Origin: Lentimicrobium saccharophilum
GTDB lineage: Bacteria; Bacteroidota; Bacteroidia; Bacteroidales; Lentimicrobiaceae
Direction: 5' to 3'
DNA length: 64,000 bases
Assembly: GCF_001192835.1 (NCBI RefSeq)
Contig: NZ_DF968183.1
Coordinates: forward strand, 1,075,338-1,139,337
Position 1 is the stretch's first letter. Each line of letters opens with the position of its first letter. A program made the translations under genes and the position numbers. Below are positions 36,163 to 45,717 of the stretch, in pieces. The notes beneath the pieces are model-generated. The model was not told the DNA's origin. It ran no database searches and saw nothing but the letters and a program-made list of their open reading frames with translations.

Positions 36163-36627
36163 ATGAAAAGCAGAATGATCAGCCTTCCCGATACAATTGA
36201 GGAAATTATCTCGGGTTGCGAGGTTTGTTATGTGGGGATGGTAGACCCGGAGCATAAGCCCTATACCCTCCCTTTCAATTTTGGCTACGCTGATGAAACA
36301 GTTTACCTTCATTCGGCACCCACCGGCAGAAAAATAGAAGTACTGAGGAATAATCCGAATGTCTGCATTGCATTCAGCACCGCGCACGAGCTTTACAAAC
36401 AATCGGAACAGGTAGCATGCAGTTATGGTATGAAGTACAAAAGCGTACTGATCAGCGGAAAGGTTGAATTTGTTGAAGATTTCGATGAGAAAGTCAGGAT
36501 ACTGAACATCATTATGCGGCAATATACGCAGCGCGACGATTTCAACTACAACGCCCCCGCAGTGAAAAATGTTGCCGTGATGAAAGTCAGGGCTGTAAAA
36601 ACGGAAGCGAAAGCATTCGGTTATTAA
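36163..36627 (+). CDS. Pyridoxamine 5'-phosphate oxidase-like flavoprotein
   Basis: 154 residues forming a split beta-barrel: CEVCYVGMVDPEHKPYTLPF, VYLHSAPTGRKIEVLRNNP and VCIAFS are characteristic of the NimA-like/PNPOx-related group that binds FMN or F420. Some members reduce nitroimidazoles. The strand end SGKVEFVEDFDEK is also typical. Substrate unknown. It converges with the PAP2 gene (3-bp gap). Confidence 0.85.
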   Translation: MKSRMISLPDTIEEIISGCEVCYVGMVDPEHKPYTLPFNFGYADETVYLHSAPTGRKIEVLRNNPNVCIAFSTAHELYKQSEQVACSYGMKYKSVLISGKVEFVEDFDEKVRILNIIMRQYTQRDDFNYNAPAVKNVAVMKVRAVKTEAKAFGY

Positions 36628-36630
36628 ATA

Positions 36631-37212
36631 TCAGGAAGCCGGGTCCTTTCTCCGGAGACGGGCTTTCAGCATCCGGAACAATAAAAAAACGAGATATCCG
36701 GTCAGTGCACCGGTGAGCGCGCCGCCGATCACATCGCCCGGATAATGGACTCCCAGATAAATCCTGCTGTAGGATACCAGGCCTGCCCAGGCAAGCATGA
36801 CCGGTATTATCCATTTGTAACGGATTGCCAGTACCAAACCAGTAAAGACCGCCACCCCGAAGGTATTGGTGGCATGGGAGGAAACAAAGCCATATTTTCC
36901 GCCACATTGTCCGTATAACGTCCTGACCATCCCGTCCAGTGCAGGTTCATGGCAGGGCCGAAGGCGCATAAATACATCTTTAAACAGTTTAACCGAAATC
37001 TGATCCGTAAGGGTCACCAGCAGGGCAACCATCAGGAGCACCAGCCAGAAATGGTTACGGTTTTCCCTGAACATCAGAAATAGAAGAAAGGCATAAAGAG
37101 GCACCCAGATGTACTTATCGCTGAACCAGTACATGAGGAAATCGAAAAAAGGCGAATGCAATCCGTTAATAATCAGAAATAATTTCTGATCAAATTGTAT
37201 CAGGGCATCCAT
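36631..37212 (-). CDS. PAP2-family membrane phosphatase
   Basis: 193 residues with about five membrane segments. The three phosphatase motifs are present: KLFKDVFMRLRP, SSHATN (replacing PSGH) and SRIYLGVHYPGD. Likely substrates are undecaprenyl pyrophosphate or lipid phosphates at the outer face of the inner membrane. It starts 3 bp after the obg stop on the same strand, so the genes form an operon. Confidence 0.9.
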   Translation of the reverse strand: MDALIQFDQKLFLIINGLHSPFFDFLMYWFSDKYIWVPLYAFLLFLMFRENRNHFWLVLLMVALLVTLTDQISVKLFKDVFMRLRPCHEPALDGMVRTLYGQCGGKYGFVSSHATNTFGVAVFTGLVLAIRYKWIIPVMLAWAGLVSYSRIYLGVHYPGDVIGGALTGALTGYLVFLLFRMLKARLRRKDPAS

Positions 37213-37215
37213 CTT

Positions 37216-38217
37216 CTAAAAATATGGTTGGTGCAAAGCTTTCCAGATTTCGTCCTTCAATTCGGCGATTCCCTGGCCAGTGTGCGAAGAAATAAAAACC
37301 ACGGGCACTTCCGGAAATTTCCGTTTTTTCAGCTTGCGCAGCTGTTCCGTGTCGAGCAGATCGCATTTCGTGACGGCCAGCACGTGTTGCTTGTCAATCA
37401 ACTCAGGATTGTACTGTTCCAGCTCGTTCAGCAGGATATCAAAATCTTTTCTGATGTTTTCCGAAGAAGCCGGAATCATAAACAGCAGTGCAGAGTTTCT
37501 TTCGATGTGCCGGAGAAAGCGCAGGCCCAGCCCGCGGCCTTCAGCGGCGCCTTCGATGATGCCCGGAATGTCGGCCAAAACAAATGAACGGTCGTCACGA
37601 TAAGCGACTATGCCTAAATTTGGCCGGAGGGTGGTAAAAGGGTAATCGGCAATCTCAGGCTTGGCGGCAGAAACCACCGATAGAAGGGTCGATTTTCCTG
37701 CATTGGGAAATCCAACAAGTCCAACATCGGCCAGTATCTTCAATTCCAGTATTTTCCAGGCCTCAATACCGGCTTCTCCGGGCTGTGCATAACGGGGGGT
37801 TTGGTGCGTAGGTGATTTGAAATGATCATTACCCAGCCCTCCCCGGCCTCCTGGCAGAATGATTACCATTTCACCATCGGCAGTAACCTCAGCCTCCTGT
37901 TCCATGGTTTCAGGGTCTTTCACTACCGTGCCCAGCGGCACCTCAATGATGACATCCCTGCCGCTTGCACCGGTTTTTCTGTTATTCCCTCCGTTACCAC
38001 CATCTCCGGCCTTCAGGTGTTTTGTGTACTTCAGGTGCAGCAGTGTCCATAACTGAGCATTGCCTTTCAGAATAATATGTCCTCCCCGGCCACCATCACC
38101 ACCGTCGGGTCCTCCGCGCGGATTTCCGCGGGTCCTCAACAGATGGGCTGAACCGGCGCCACCCTTACCCGATCGAAGGTTAAGTTTTACATAATCAACA
38201 AAGTTAGAAGAGGGCAT
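37216..38217 (-). CDS. obg: Ribosome-associated GTPase Obg
   Basis: 333 residues. The glycine-rich Obg fold ([20 protein letters not shown], then [15 protein letters not shown] and [14 protein letters not shown]) is followed by the G domain with G1 [12 protein letters not shown]3 [12 protein letters not shown] and G4 TKCDLLD. The C-terminal OCT domain is absent, as in many Gram-negatives. It binds the large ribosomal subunit and couples growth to GTP/ppGpp. Co-transcribed with PAP2. Confidence 0.97.
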   Translation of the reverse strand: MPSSNFVDYVKLNLRSGKGGAGSAHLLRTRGNPRGGPDGGDGGRGGHIILKGNAQLWTLLHLKYTKHLKAGDGGNGGNNRKTGASGRDVIIEVPLGTVVKDPETMEQEAEVTADGEMVIILPGGRGGLGNDHFKSPTHQTPRYAQPGEAGIEAWKILELKILADVGLVGFPNAGKSTLLSVVSAAKPEIADYPFTTLRPNLGIVAYRDDRSFVLADIPGIIEGAAEGRGLGLRFLRHIERNSALLFMIPASSENIRKDFDILLNELEQYNPELIDKQHVLAVTKCDLLDTEQLRKLKKRKFPEVPVVFISSHTGQGIAELKDEIWKALHQPYF

Positions 38218-38254
38218 AAAGAGGTAAATAAAGAATTAAGGGATGCAAAGCTAC

Positions 38255-38277
38255 AAAAAAAAGCCGGCTTCGCCGGC
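38255..38277 (-). terminator. Terminator after the adenylate kinase gene
   Basis: Stem GCCGGC/GCCGGC (38263-38268 with 38272-38277) with a 3-nt loop, followed on the minus strand by eight T. It separates adk from obg. Confidence 0.85.
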
Positions 38278-38307
38278 AGTTTACATAATATTCAATATTA
38301 CAGCCAC

Positions 38308-39477
38308 TTACCTGAGCATTTTCATGGCAGCTTCCACCTTCTCACTTAAGCGCTCAAATACCAGCTTTTCATCCCCTATGGCATTCAAAGAGGCAAACTT
38401 ATGTTGTTTGTTGTAGAAATCGGCTACAGGAAGTGTCTTTTCGTTATACTCTTCAAGGCGGTTGATGATCAGTTCGGTGTTCATGTCATAGGAACGGGCC
38501 TGGGGGGTTTTCGACCGGGCATTGAGGCGTTTGATGGATTCAATTGTAGAAGCGTTTAATTCAATGCAATAGGATACTGACGAATCCAGGCGCCTTAAGA
38601 GCCCATCAAGGATGTATGCCTGTACAATGGTTCTCGGAAAACCTTTGAAAACAAACCCCCTGACGTTATTGTGCTGCCTTATCTCACTTTCAATCAACCG
38701 GATAACGATCTCATCGGGCACCAACTCACCCCTGTCCATGATGTCTTTGACTTTGACCCCGATCTCGGAACCGGCTTTAATTTCCCTTCTCAACAGAGAT
38801 CCTGTGGAGATATAATAAAGGTTGTATTTCTTTGCAAGCAGCCTTCCCTGTGTACCCTTTCCGGAACCAGGTGCACCGGTCAGCACGAGGTTAAACCAGA
38901 CTTTTTGCAGGGTGTTATCAATGGATTGAACCAGACGGTCAAAAACTTCACTGATCTCACCAACACCCTGAATCGGGATGTATTTATTCCTGTCTTTGTA
39001 AAAATCGGCTACCGGTTTGGTTTTATTGTTGTACTCTTCAAGCCTGAACTCGATTACCTCAGCATTATCATCCGTGCGGCCTGAAATTTTGCCCCTTTCA
39101 AGCAACCTTGCAATCAGTTCTTCGCGGGGCACTTCCAGGCTGAGCATACATGCCAGGGAGGTGTTCAGCTTGAGCAGCAGGCCTTCGAGGATATAAGCCT
39201 GAACCATTGTCCTGGGGAATCCGTCGAACAGTATCCCGTTTTTATCAGCACTGGCAATAATCCGCTTTTCAATAAGCTGAACGATCATTTCATCAGACAC
39301 CAACTGACCCCGGTCGATGAGTTCTTTGGCTTTCTTTCCAAGTTCACTTCCCTCGGAGATTTCCTGGCGCAACAGGTCGCCCGTGGAAATATAGGCCAGT
39401 TTATATTTTTCGACCAGCAGGGCAGACTGAGTTCCTTTTCCTGCGCCCGGAGGGCCAAACAAAGCGATATTAAGCAT
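38308..39477 (-). CDS. adk: Double-domain adenylate kinase with degenerate second half
   Basis: 389 residues made of two complete adenylate kinase domains in tandem; normal enzymes have about 190-215. The first (1-190) is canonical: P-loop GPPGAGKGT, STGDLLR, DGFPRT and LID motif GRTDD. The second (195-389) keeps the P-loop GAPGSGKGT but has STGSLLR, KGFPRT (Asp replaced by Lys278) and a changed LID (ARSKTPQARSYD). The first half should make ADP from ATP and AMP; the second may bind nucleotide without efficient catalysis, or act as a regulatory or scaffold domain. The frame is uninterrupted, so this is a true fusion. Confidence 0.93.
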   Translation of the reverse strand: MLNIALFGPPGAGKGTQSALLVEKYKLAYISTGDLLRQEISEGSELGKKAKELIDRGQLVSDEMIVQLIEKRIIASADKNGILFDGFPRTMVQAYILEGLLLKLNTSLACMLSLEVPREELIARLLERGKISGRTDDNAEVIEFRLEEYNNKTKPVADFYKDRNKYIPIQGVGEISEVFDRLVQSIDNTLQKVWFNLVLTGAPGSGKGTQGRLLAKKYNLYYISTGSLLRREIKAGSEIGVKVKDIMDRGELVPDEIVIRLIESEIRQHNNVRGFVFKGFPRTIVQAYILDGLLRRLDSSVSYCIELNASTIESIKRLNARSKTPQARSYDMNTELIINRLEEYNEKTLPVADFYNKQHKFASLNAIGDEKLVFERLSEKVEAAMKMLR

Positions 39478-39542
39478 GATTATTCAGTTGACAGGTAAAT
39501 AAGGGATCCAATACCAGATAACGGGTGGCTTTCAGAAACAAT

Positions 39543-40082
39543 TTATTCCACAATTTTATAAATATCCGGCAGATTACGTGCAAATCCATCATAATCCAGA
39601 CCATATCCGACAATAAAATCATTGGGAATTTCCATTCCGATATAGTCGATTTTATAATCTGCCCTGAAAGCGCCGGGCTTAAAGATAAGTGTGGCAATCT
39701 TCACATCGGCAGCTTCCTGATTGTGCAGTATTTCAAGCATCCGCTGAATGGTAAGTCCGGTATCAATAATATCTTCAATGATAATCACCGAGCGGCCTTT
39801 AACCACCTCGTTGAGCCCGATAAGCTCGCTGACCACCTGGGAGCTGCGCGTTCCGGTGTAAGAAGATAATTTGACAAAAGAGATATTGCTTTCAATATCC
39901 ACTTTTTTCAACAGGTCGGATGCAAACATAAATGCTCCGTTCAACACAATGAGGAAGATAGGCACCTTTCCTTTCATATCGGAATTGATCTGATCGGCAA
40001 TCCTGCTCACCGATTGATCGATGGCATCCGCCTTAATGAAAATTCCAAATTCTTTGTCCCGGACTTTAATTTTATTTTTCAT
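39543..40082 (-). CDS. hpt: Hypoxanthine phosphoribosyltransferase
   Basis: 179 residues. The PRPP-binding loop VIIIEDIIDTGLTI and the LNGAFMFASDL segment identify purine salvage phosphoribosyltransferases that make IMP or GMP from hypoxanthine or guanine. It lies 65 bp upstream of adk on the same strand, so purine salvage and nucleotide phosphorylation are linked. Divergent from purE. A TAttTTTG box at 40102-40109 (minus strand) is a possible -7 element. Confidence 0.96.
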   Translation of the reverse strand: MKNKIKVRDKEFGIFIKADAIDQSVSRIADQINSDMKGKVPIFLIVLNGAFMFASDLLKKVDIESNISFVKLSSYTGTRSSQVVSELIGLNEVVKGRSVIIIEDIIDTGLTIQRMLEILHNQEAADVKIATLIFKPGAFRADYKIDYIGMEIPNDFIVGYGLDYDGFARNLPDIYKIVE

Positions 40083-40230
40083 TGACGATGAGTTAAGCGG
40101 TCAAAAATACGATAATTTAAATAATCAGGAAAGACGTGCGAACCTTTTGATTAAATTATCGTTAAGGCTTGGGTAAACCTCAGGCCGAACCGGGCTTTTG
40201 ATTATTTTTGCATCAAACAAACCTTTCAAC

Positions 40231-40734
40231 ATGGAACCAAGAGTCAGTATAATTATGGGCAGCACATCCGATTTACCGGTGATGAAGGAAGCTGCAGAAA
40301 TCCTGAATGAATTTCAGATTCCGTTTGAGATCAATGCTTTATCAGCTCACCGCACACCAGATGAGGTAGAAGCCTTTGCGAAATCGGCATACAGCCGCGG
40401 TATCAGGGTAATAATAGCCGGTGCGGGCATGGCAGCCCACCTTTGCGGGGTGATCGCAGCGATGACGACCGTTCCTGTAATCGGGGTCCCCATTAAAGCA
40501 TCCCTCGATGGCCTGGACTCCCTGCTGGCCATCGTGCAGATGCCTCCGGGAATTCCCGTTGCCACTGTTGCCATTAACGGCGCCCGTAATGCCGGCATTC
40601 TTGCCGTTCAGATGCTTGCCACAGGAGATGAGGCGCTACAGATGAAACTTATCGCATTTAAGGAAGACCTGAAAAAGAAAATTGTGAAAGCCAACGAGGA
40701 ACTCAGTTCGGTGAAATATGATTACAGGGTCTGA
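40231..40734 (+). CDS. purE: N5-carboxyaminoimidazole ribonucleotide mutase
   Basis: 167 residues from the ATG at 40231; the frame begins with a TTG at 40198 that falls upstream of the likely mRNA start. Typical class I PurE: IIMGSTSDLPVMKEAAEIL, ALSAHRTPDEV, AGAGMAAHLCGVIAAMTTVP and the GIPVATVAINGARNAGILA region. It converts N5-CAIR to CAIR in purine synthesis; purK is not adjacent. A TAttTTTG box (40203-40210) lies just before the start. Confidence 0.97.
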   Translation: MEPRVSIIMGSTSDLPVMKEAAEILNEFQIPFEINALSAHRTPDEVEAFAKSAYSRGIRVIIAGAGMAAHLCGVIAAMTTVPVIGVPIKASLDGLDSLLAIVQMPPGIPVATVAINGARNAGILAVQMLATGDEALQMKLIAFKEDLKKKIVKANEELSSVKYDYRV

Positions 40735-40810
40735 TTTCGTCTCCTGAAAAAACCATTGCCTGCCCCGGTTGATTTCAGTGCTTTATGCTGCATCCGGGGC
40801 ATTCCGGAAG

Positions 40811-41479
40811 TTATAATTTCTTTACCATCATCAACCCGTCCCTTATAGGGAGCATGAGGTGCTCAACACGCGGATCATTTTTCACGTGCAGGTTGAAGGC
40901 AGCAATGCCGCGCGTTTCCTTGTCATTTAAAGCGTCAGCATCCATCACCTTACCATACCACAGCACATTATCGGCTATGATGACCCCCTCCTGACTGAGT
41001 TTTGGAAAAACCGTCTCATAATAATTTACATAGTTTTCCTTATCGGCATCGATAAATACCAGATCGAATGGCCCTTCAATTTCAGGGATGATATCCATGG
41101 CATTTCCCTGATGGGTTATAATTTTATCGCGCAGTCCGGAAGCAATAAAATATTTTTCAGCGATATGGGCAACTTCAGGATTGTTGTCGATGGTATGCAA
41201 GCAGCCCCTGTCGTCGAGTCCGGATGCCATATAGATGGCTGAATATCCGGTAAAAGTGCCGATTTCGAGAATACGGCGGGGCTTCAGCATCTGAATAATC
41301 ATTTTAAGCAACCTTCCCTGGAGTAATCCTGAAAGCATGCCGGGGGTTGTCACTGCCAGATGGGTTTCCCTGATCAGCTGCTGCATCAGGGGAGGCTCCT
41401 GCGTAGTATAGTCAAGGGCATACCGTTCAAAAGCGGGGACTGTGGTCGGATATTGCGGCCGTTCAAAAAGTTTGCTCAT
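40811..41479 (-). CDS. SAM-dependent O-methyltransferase (caffeoyl-CoA type)
   Basis: 222 residues of the Methyltransf_3 family. SAM is bound by ILEIGTFTGYSAIYMA and the divalent metal by the acidic FIDADKENYVNYYE, with a second metal site near IIADNVLWYG. Bacterial members act on catechol-like or unknown small molecules. Its start overlaps the stop of the M16 peptidase gene by 4 bp (ATGA), so the pair is translationally coupled. Confidence 0.93.
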   Translation of the reverse strand: MSKLFERPQYPTTVPAFERYALDYTTQEPPLMQQLIRETHLAVTTPGMLSGLLQGRLLKMIIQMLKPRRILEIGTFTGYSAIYMASGLDDRGCLHTIDNNPEVAHIAEKYFIASGLRDKIITHQGNAMDIIPEIEGPFDLVFIDADKENYVNYYETVFPKLSQEGVIIADNVLWYGKVMDADALNDKETRGIAAFNLHVKNDPRVEHLMLPIRDGLMMVKKL

Positions 41480-42708
41480 GCTTTGCGGTTTTTGTAGACA
41501 AGCATACTCATTTGTGCCGGGTCAAATATTTCATGCGCAACTTCAAGCACCATATCAGCCGTAATGGCATTGATTTTCGAGATCAATACTTCGTGGGTGT
41601 CAACGGTGTCATACACAAGCATGCTTTTCGCCATCGAAAGCGCATCGTTGAGGTTTGATTCAAAAGAAATGGCAATCTGACCGATAAACTGTTGCTTGGC
41701 CGTATGCAGCTGAATCATTCCCAGCGGTTTGGCCATAAATCTATCCAGCTCTGCCCGTACCAGCGTCAGTGCTTTATCGAGCGAACCATTATCGGTACCC
41801 AGATAGATCATGAATGAACCGGTTTCAGCGTATGGTGTATAAACGGATTCGATGTTGTAAGACAATCCATGACGTTCGCGCAGGGCCATACTCAGCCTTG
41901 AATTCATCGCGGGACCGCCCAGCAGGTTTGTCAGCAGGGCCAGGGCGGTACGCCGGGCATCTGCATAACCATAAGCATGGTTCCCTATAATACAATGGGT
42001 CTGAAAATTCCGCCGGGGTTTGATGAGTTGTTTTGGTTCCGATGCGGCGAAAACCTGCCGTGAGTCAGTGCGCAGATTTTCAGGAAGGCACCCGAAAGCT
42101 TCGTTTACAAGCTTAACCAGCCGCTCGAAACGGATGTTTCCCACCGAGCTGATTACGATCTGATTGGTATGGTAATGACCGGATATAAACCCGAGAATCC
42201 TTTTACGGGTGATTCTTTTCACGCTTGCAGGTGTACCCAGAATGGACTTACCCAGGGGGTGTCCGCGGAATAACATCTCCTCAAATTCATCAAAAATCAG
42301 TTCCGACGGGCTGTCCTTATATGCATTGATTTCGTCAATCACCACATCTTTTTCCTTGTCGATTTCTTTCTCAGGAAAAGTGGAATTAAACAGGATATCC
42401 GCAAAAAGTTCAATAGCCCTGGCATAATAGGCGCTCAGGAATGAGGCATGAATACAGGTTTCCTCCTTGGTGGTGTATGCATTCAGATCAGCCCCGATGT
42501 TCTCGAGCCTTCCCAGCACCTGATGGACTTTTCGCTTGCCGGTCCCTTTGAAGATAACGTGTTCGATAAAATGGGCCAGGCCTTCCTCCCCGGGCAATTC
42601 GTCGCGCGAGCCGGTATTCACCATTACAGCAAGATGGGCGACCAACCTGCCTGAGTGCCGGTGAACGATCCTTATGCCATTGGAAAGTGTATGAAACTGA
42701 TATTGCAT
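41476..42708 (-). CDS. M16-family zinc peptidase
   Basis: 410 residues from the ATG at 42708 (the frame to 42750 adds an unlikely hydrophobic leader). The inverted zinc motif HFIEH (46-50) and a downstream acidic ligand region (VVIDEINAYKDSPSELIFDEF) are intact, so this is the active subunit type. A second M16 half follows (GGPAMNSRLSMALRERHGLSYN). No signal peptide, hence probably a cytoplasmic processing peptidase of the PqqL/YmxG kind. Overlaps the O-methyltransferase gene. Confidence 0.93.
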   Translation of the reverse strand: MQYQFHTLSNGIRIVHRHSGRLVAHLAVMVNTGSRDELPGEEGLAHFIEHVIFKGTGKRKVHQVLGRLENIGADLNAYTTKEETCIHASFLSAYYARAIELFADILFNSTFPEKEIDKEKDVVIDEINAYKDSPSELIFDEFEEMLFRGHPLGKSILGTPASVKRITRKRILGFISGHYHTNQIVISSVGNIRFERLVKLVNEAFGCLPENLRTDSRQVFAASEPKQLIKPRRNFQTHCIIGNHAYGYADARRTALALLTNLLGGPAMNSRLSMALRERHGLSYNIESVYTPYAETGSFMIYLGTDNGSLDKALTLVRAELDRFMAKPLGMIQLHTAKQQFIGQIAISFESNLNDALSMAKSMLVYDTVDTHEVLISKINAITADMVLEVAHEIFDPAQMSMLVYKNRKA

Positions 42709-43135
42709 CCTCAAAATAACGGGATGCAAAATTAGAAAAAATATCGGCACCGGTGAAAAGGGAAGTTTGCAGGTGAAATGCGCATCTCACCGTGGACAAT
42801 CTCTTGTTCAGACTAGCGGAAAATTGTCAGCACTGCATCCATTCAAAGCATCATAACCTTGTAGAAGTCACCTCTCCTTATCGATATATTCAAGTGTCCG
42901 GTATATTTGAAATTTATTCACGGAAAATCCCCTTCATTGCTATTCTTTATGCTTCAATTTCTTGTTATTTCCGATTTTTTTTATTACATTTATAGGTTAT
43001 ATTGGTTCCCAACACACTGATCCTGAATATTTCAGGTGTTACCTTCCGAATTGCTCCCCTGCGCTGGTTTTCAGGTTTATCCGTATTGACTTCCGAAGTC
43101 AGAACTGAGTATTCACCATATAAACCTTAAGTATC
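42709..43135. other. Intergenic region between divergent genes
   Basis: No gene, RNA or full promoter consensus found. AT-rich in the middle. Confidence 0.4.
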
Positions 43136-45409
43136 ATGAAAACAAAAAGCGTGACTTTTCTGATTCTGGGAGTCATGTTGCTGGCGATTCCATTGGGCCA
43201 TGCCCAGGAAGTTCTTTACGATGGAAGCTTTTCTACGACAACTACCAGTGACATCTACCTTTATGATCCGCCTCTGATGAATGTCTGGTGTTCGTTTCAG
43301 AATTACGGTATCATTGCATACCCGCAGATTGTTGATGGCGTTTGTTATTACCAGATTGAGTCGGCCGGTTATGAAGCCTGGGAGGTTCAACTCACCCAAT
43401 ACGGGTTTATTTTATTGCCGCAGCACACCTACCGGCTTTCTTTCGATGTAAAGGCAGATGCTGAACGGCCTTTCGGACTCTTTCTCGGAGAGTACTTTGG
43501 AAACTGGACTACACTACTGGGATGGGACAGGTACTTACAATTTGCCACGACCGAATGGCAAACCATCACCCTTGACTTTAAATCCGCGTGTACTTTCGAT
43601 ATCAACAAGCTGAGCTTTGAGATGGGCGGAATCAATATCAGCATGTATTTCGACAATGTAATGCTGGAAGACCTCGGACCCTATGAACCCTCCGTGGGTA
43701 TATTAGGAAGTTCCGTCTTCGGCTGGGATTTTGATGTTGATATGTACACCGAAGACGGGATAATCTATTCGCTGCAAAACTTCCCGCTGGTAAGCGGCCA
43801 TGCAAAATTCAGGCAGGACGATATGTGGTGTGTAAACTGGGGAGGAAGCACATTTCCCAATGGTTTTGCTCCCATATACGGCCCGGATATCCCTGTTACC
43901 AATGCAGGCAATTATGATATTCTTTTCAACCGTGAAACCGGCGAATATTCCTTCACCTGCGTCGATAACTGCTCACCCTACATCGGCATCACCGGAACTG
44001 CTGTGCCGCCTGATTTCGGATATGGCCCCGATGTCGATTTGTTAACCAACGGTGGCATGATCTATACATTGCCCGGTTATACTTTTACCGACGGGGAAGC
44101 TGTTTTCAGGCAGGACGACAACCCTGAACTGACATGGGGTGGCTCCACTTTTCCGGCTGGGGTGGCAGTTGCCGGCGGAGGCCCCATTCCGGTTGTTGCA
44201 GGCTCATATACCGTTTCGTTCAATCTGGCCACCGGGGAATACAATTTTACCTACCCGGATATCGGAATTCTGGGCACTGCTTTGACCGGCTGGATGGATG
44301 ACATTGATATGGTTACAACAGACGGAGTGATCTACTCACTTTCAGATTATTATTTCTCAGAGGGCGAAGTAAAATTCAGGCAAAGCAACAACTGGGATGT
44401 GAACTGGGGTGGTTATGGTTTCCCCTCAGGTTGGAGCTGGCAGGACGGGCCCAATATCTACGTCCCTGAAGGAACCTATACGGTAACTTTTAACCGCCAG
44501 ACCGGAGAGTATAATTTCGCGGCAACCACCTGCCCCAATCCGGGAATTCAATGCCCTGAATTTTTATATTTTAGCAACGATCCGGGCGAATGTGGCGCCA
44601 TGGTTTATTATCCTGAAATTGTTCCTTCTCCCAATTGCGGTGGTGAAGGAATTGTTATCACACAGACCGAAGGCCTGCCATCGGGCTCATTTTTCCCTTT
44701 GGGATATACCTGGAATGCATTTTTGCTGACCAATAACGAAGGGAATACCGCAGCATGCGGATTCGGTGTCTATGTTTACGATTCCGAGCCTCCGTCAATT
44801 ACAGGAATCAGTGATTACTTTGAGCCACTCTGGCCTCCTGACCACAGAATGGTGCCGGTTGAAATTGAATACAGTTCAACGGATTTTTGCGGAGCAACCT
44901 GGTGCGAGCTTTATGTTTTCAGCAATGAGCCGGAAGATGGACTGGGCGACGGCGACCTGGCGCCTGACTGGGAAATCATTGACCCGCACAATGTACTGCT
45001 GAGGGCCGAAAGGTCGGGTAAGGGAACCGGGCGCGAATATACCATCCTGATCGTATGTTACGATGAATACGGAAATACTGCATTAGCGCAGGTCTTGGTT
45101 ACAGTGCCTCACGATTTGAGAAAACTAAAAACGGAAATATCCGAGAACGGATCAGTTTCCCGGAGTGCCGGATTTGAAGTTGAAATCCGGCCAAATCCAA
45201 CCGCTGAACAGTTTAACCTGAAAGTTGAATCCGCTTCTGATGAAACGGTCAGCATCCGCATCTCCGATATGACGGGAAGAGTGATCTTTTCGCAGGATGC
45301 ACTGAATAAAAACACTATCAGTTTTGGCGGAAATTTCGTTCCGGGGATTTATTTCGTCAGGATAGCGCAGGGTGAAAAAGTTAAAACGGTGAAAGTAGCC
45401 AAACAATAA
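43136..45409 (+). CDS. T9SS-exported protein with CBM-like and SusE/F-like modules
   Basis: 757 residues. Signal peptide (MKTKSVTFLILGVMLLAIPL, cleavage after GHAQ). Residues about 25-190 resemble a CBM4/9-type jelly roll (YRLSFDVKADAERPFGLFLG, INISMYFDNVMLED). Then come three imperfect copies of about 90 residues with the pattern GIxGTA-x-DxDMxTxDGxIY-x-FRQ-x-WGGxxFPxG-x-TVxFNxxTGEYNF, like starch-binding modules of SusE/SusF. A Cys-rich HYR-like part follows. The last about 75 residues are a type A T9SS sorting domain (RPNPTAEQFNLKV, SIRISDMTGRVIF, VKTVKVAKQ). Probably a secreted carbohydrate-binding protein; no catalytic domain seen. Confidence 0.87.
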   Translation: MKTKSVTFLILGVMLLAIPLGHAQEVLYDGSFSTTTTSDIYLYDPPLMNVWCSFQNYGIIAYPQIVDGVCYYQIESAGYEAWEVQLTQYGFILLPQHTYRLSFDVKADAERPFGLFLGEYFGNWTTLLGWDRYLQFATTEWQTITLDFKSACTFDINKLSFEMGGINISMYFDNVMLEDLGPYEPSVGILGSSVFGWDFDVDMYTEDGIIYSLQNFPLVSGHAKFRQDDMWCVNWGGSTFPNGFAPIYGPDIPVTNAGNYDILFNRETGEYSFTCVDNCSPYIGITGTAVPPDFGYGPDVDLLTNGGMIYTLPGYTFTDGEAVFRQDDNPELTWGGSTFPAGVAVAGGGPIPVVAGSYTVSFNLATGEYNFTYPDIGILGTALTGWMDDIDMVTTDGVIYSLSDYYFSEGEVKFRQSNNWDVNWGGYGFPSGWSWQDGPNIYVPEGTYTVTFNRQTGEYNFAATTCPNPGIQCPEFLYFSNDPGECGAMVYYPEIVPSPNCGGEGIVITQTEGLPSGSFFPLGYTWNAFLLTNNEGNTAACGFGVYVYDSEPPSITGISDYFEPLWPPDHRMVPVEIEYSSTDFCGATWCELYVFSNEPEDGLGDGDLAPDWEIIDPHNVLLRAERSGKGTGREYTILIVCYDEYGNTALAQVLVTVPHDLRKLKTEISENGSVSRSAGFEVEIRPNPTAEQFNLKVESASDETVSIRISDMTGRVIFSQDALNKNTISFGGNFVPGIYFVRIAQGEKVKTVKVAKQ

Positions 45410-45717
45410 AACTATTCTTGCCGATGATTCACGGGGCTGTCCGGGTTTGCCGTACGGCCCCTTGTTTCCGGAAGGATTTCAACTGATTCTATTTTAACAG
45501 CATCTACTTGTTTGCTTTCGACAGAATCTGATTACCAAGACATGGTTATTGCTTTTCCATCCCTTTCATTTCTGTCAGGGGCTGCCGGACTATAACCTTA
45601 GAAGGTATTTGTAACAAACCTTCCGGGAAACATTAAATTATAACAGAATCGGGGATCAACATGCAAGGCCGTTGCTTACCGGAAATACAAAGCAACACTA
45701 CCCATTTCAGGATATTA
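45410..45717. other. Intergenic region between convergent genes
   Basis: Apart from the terminator at 45433-45467 I see nothing recognisable. Confidence 0.4.
45433..45467 (+). terminator. Terminator after the T9SS SusE/F-like gene
   Basis: 12-nt arms (45433-45444 with 45450-45461) pairing with one mismatch and one G-T, 5-nt loop, followed by TTGTTT. Confidence 0.7.
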
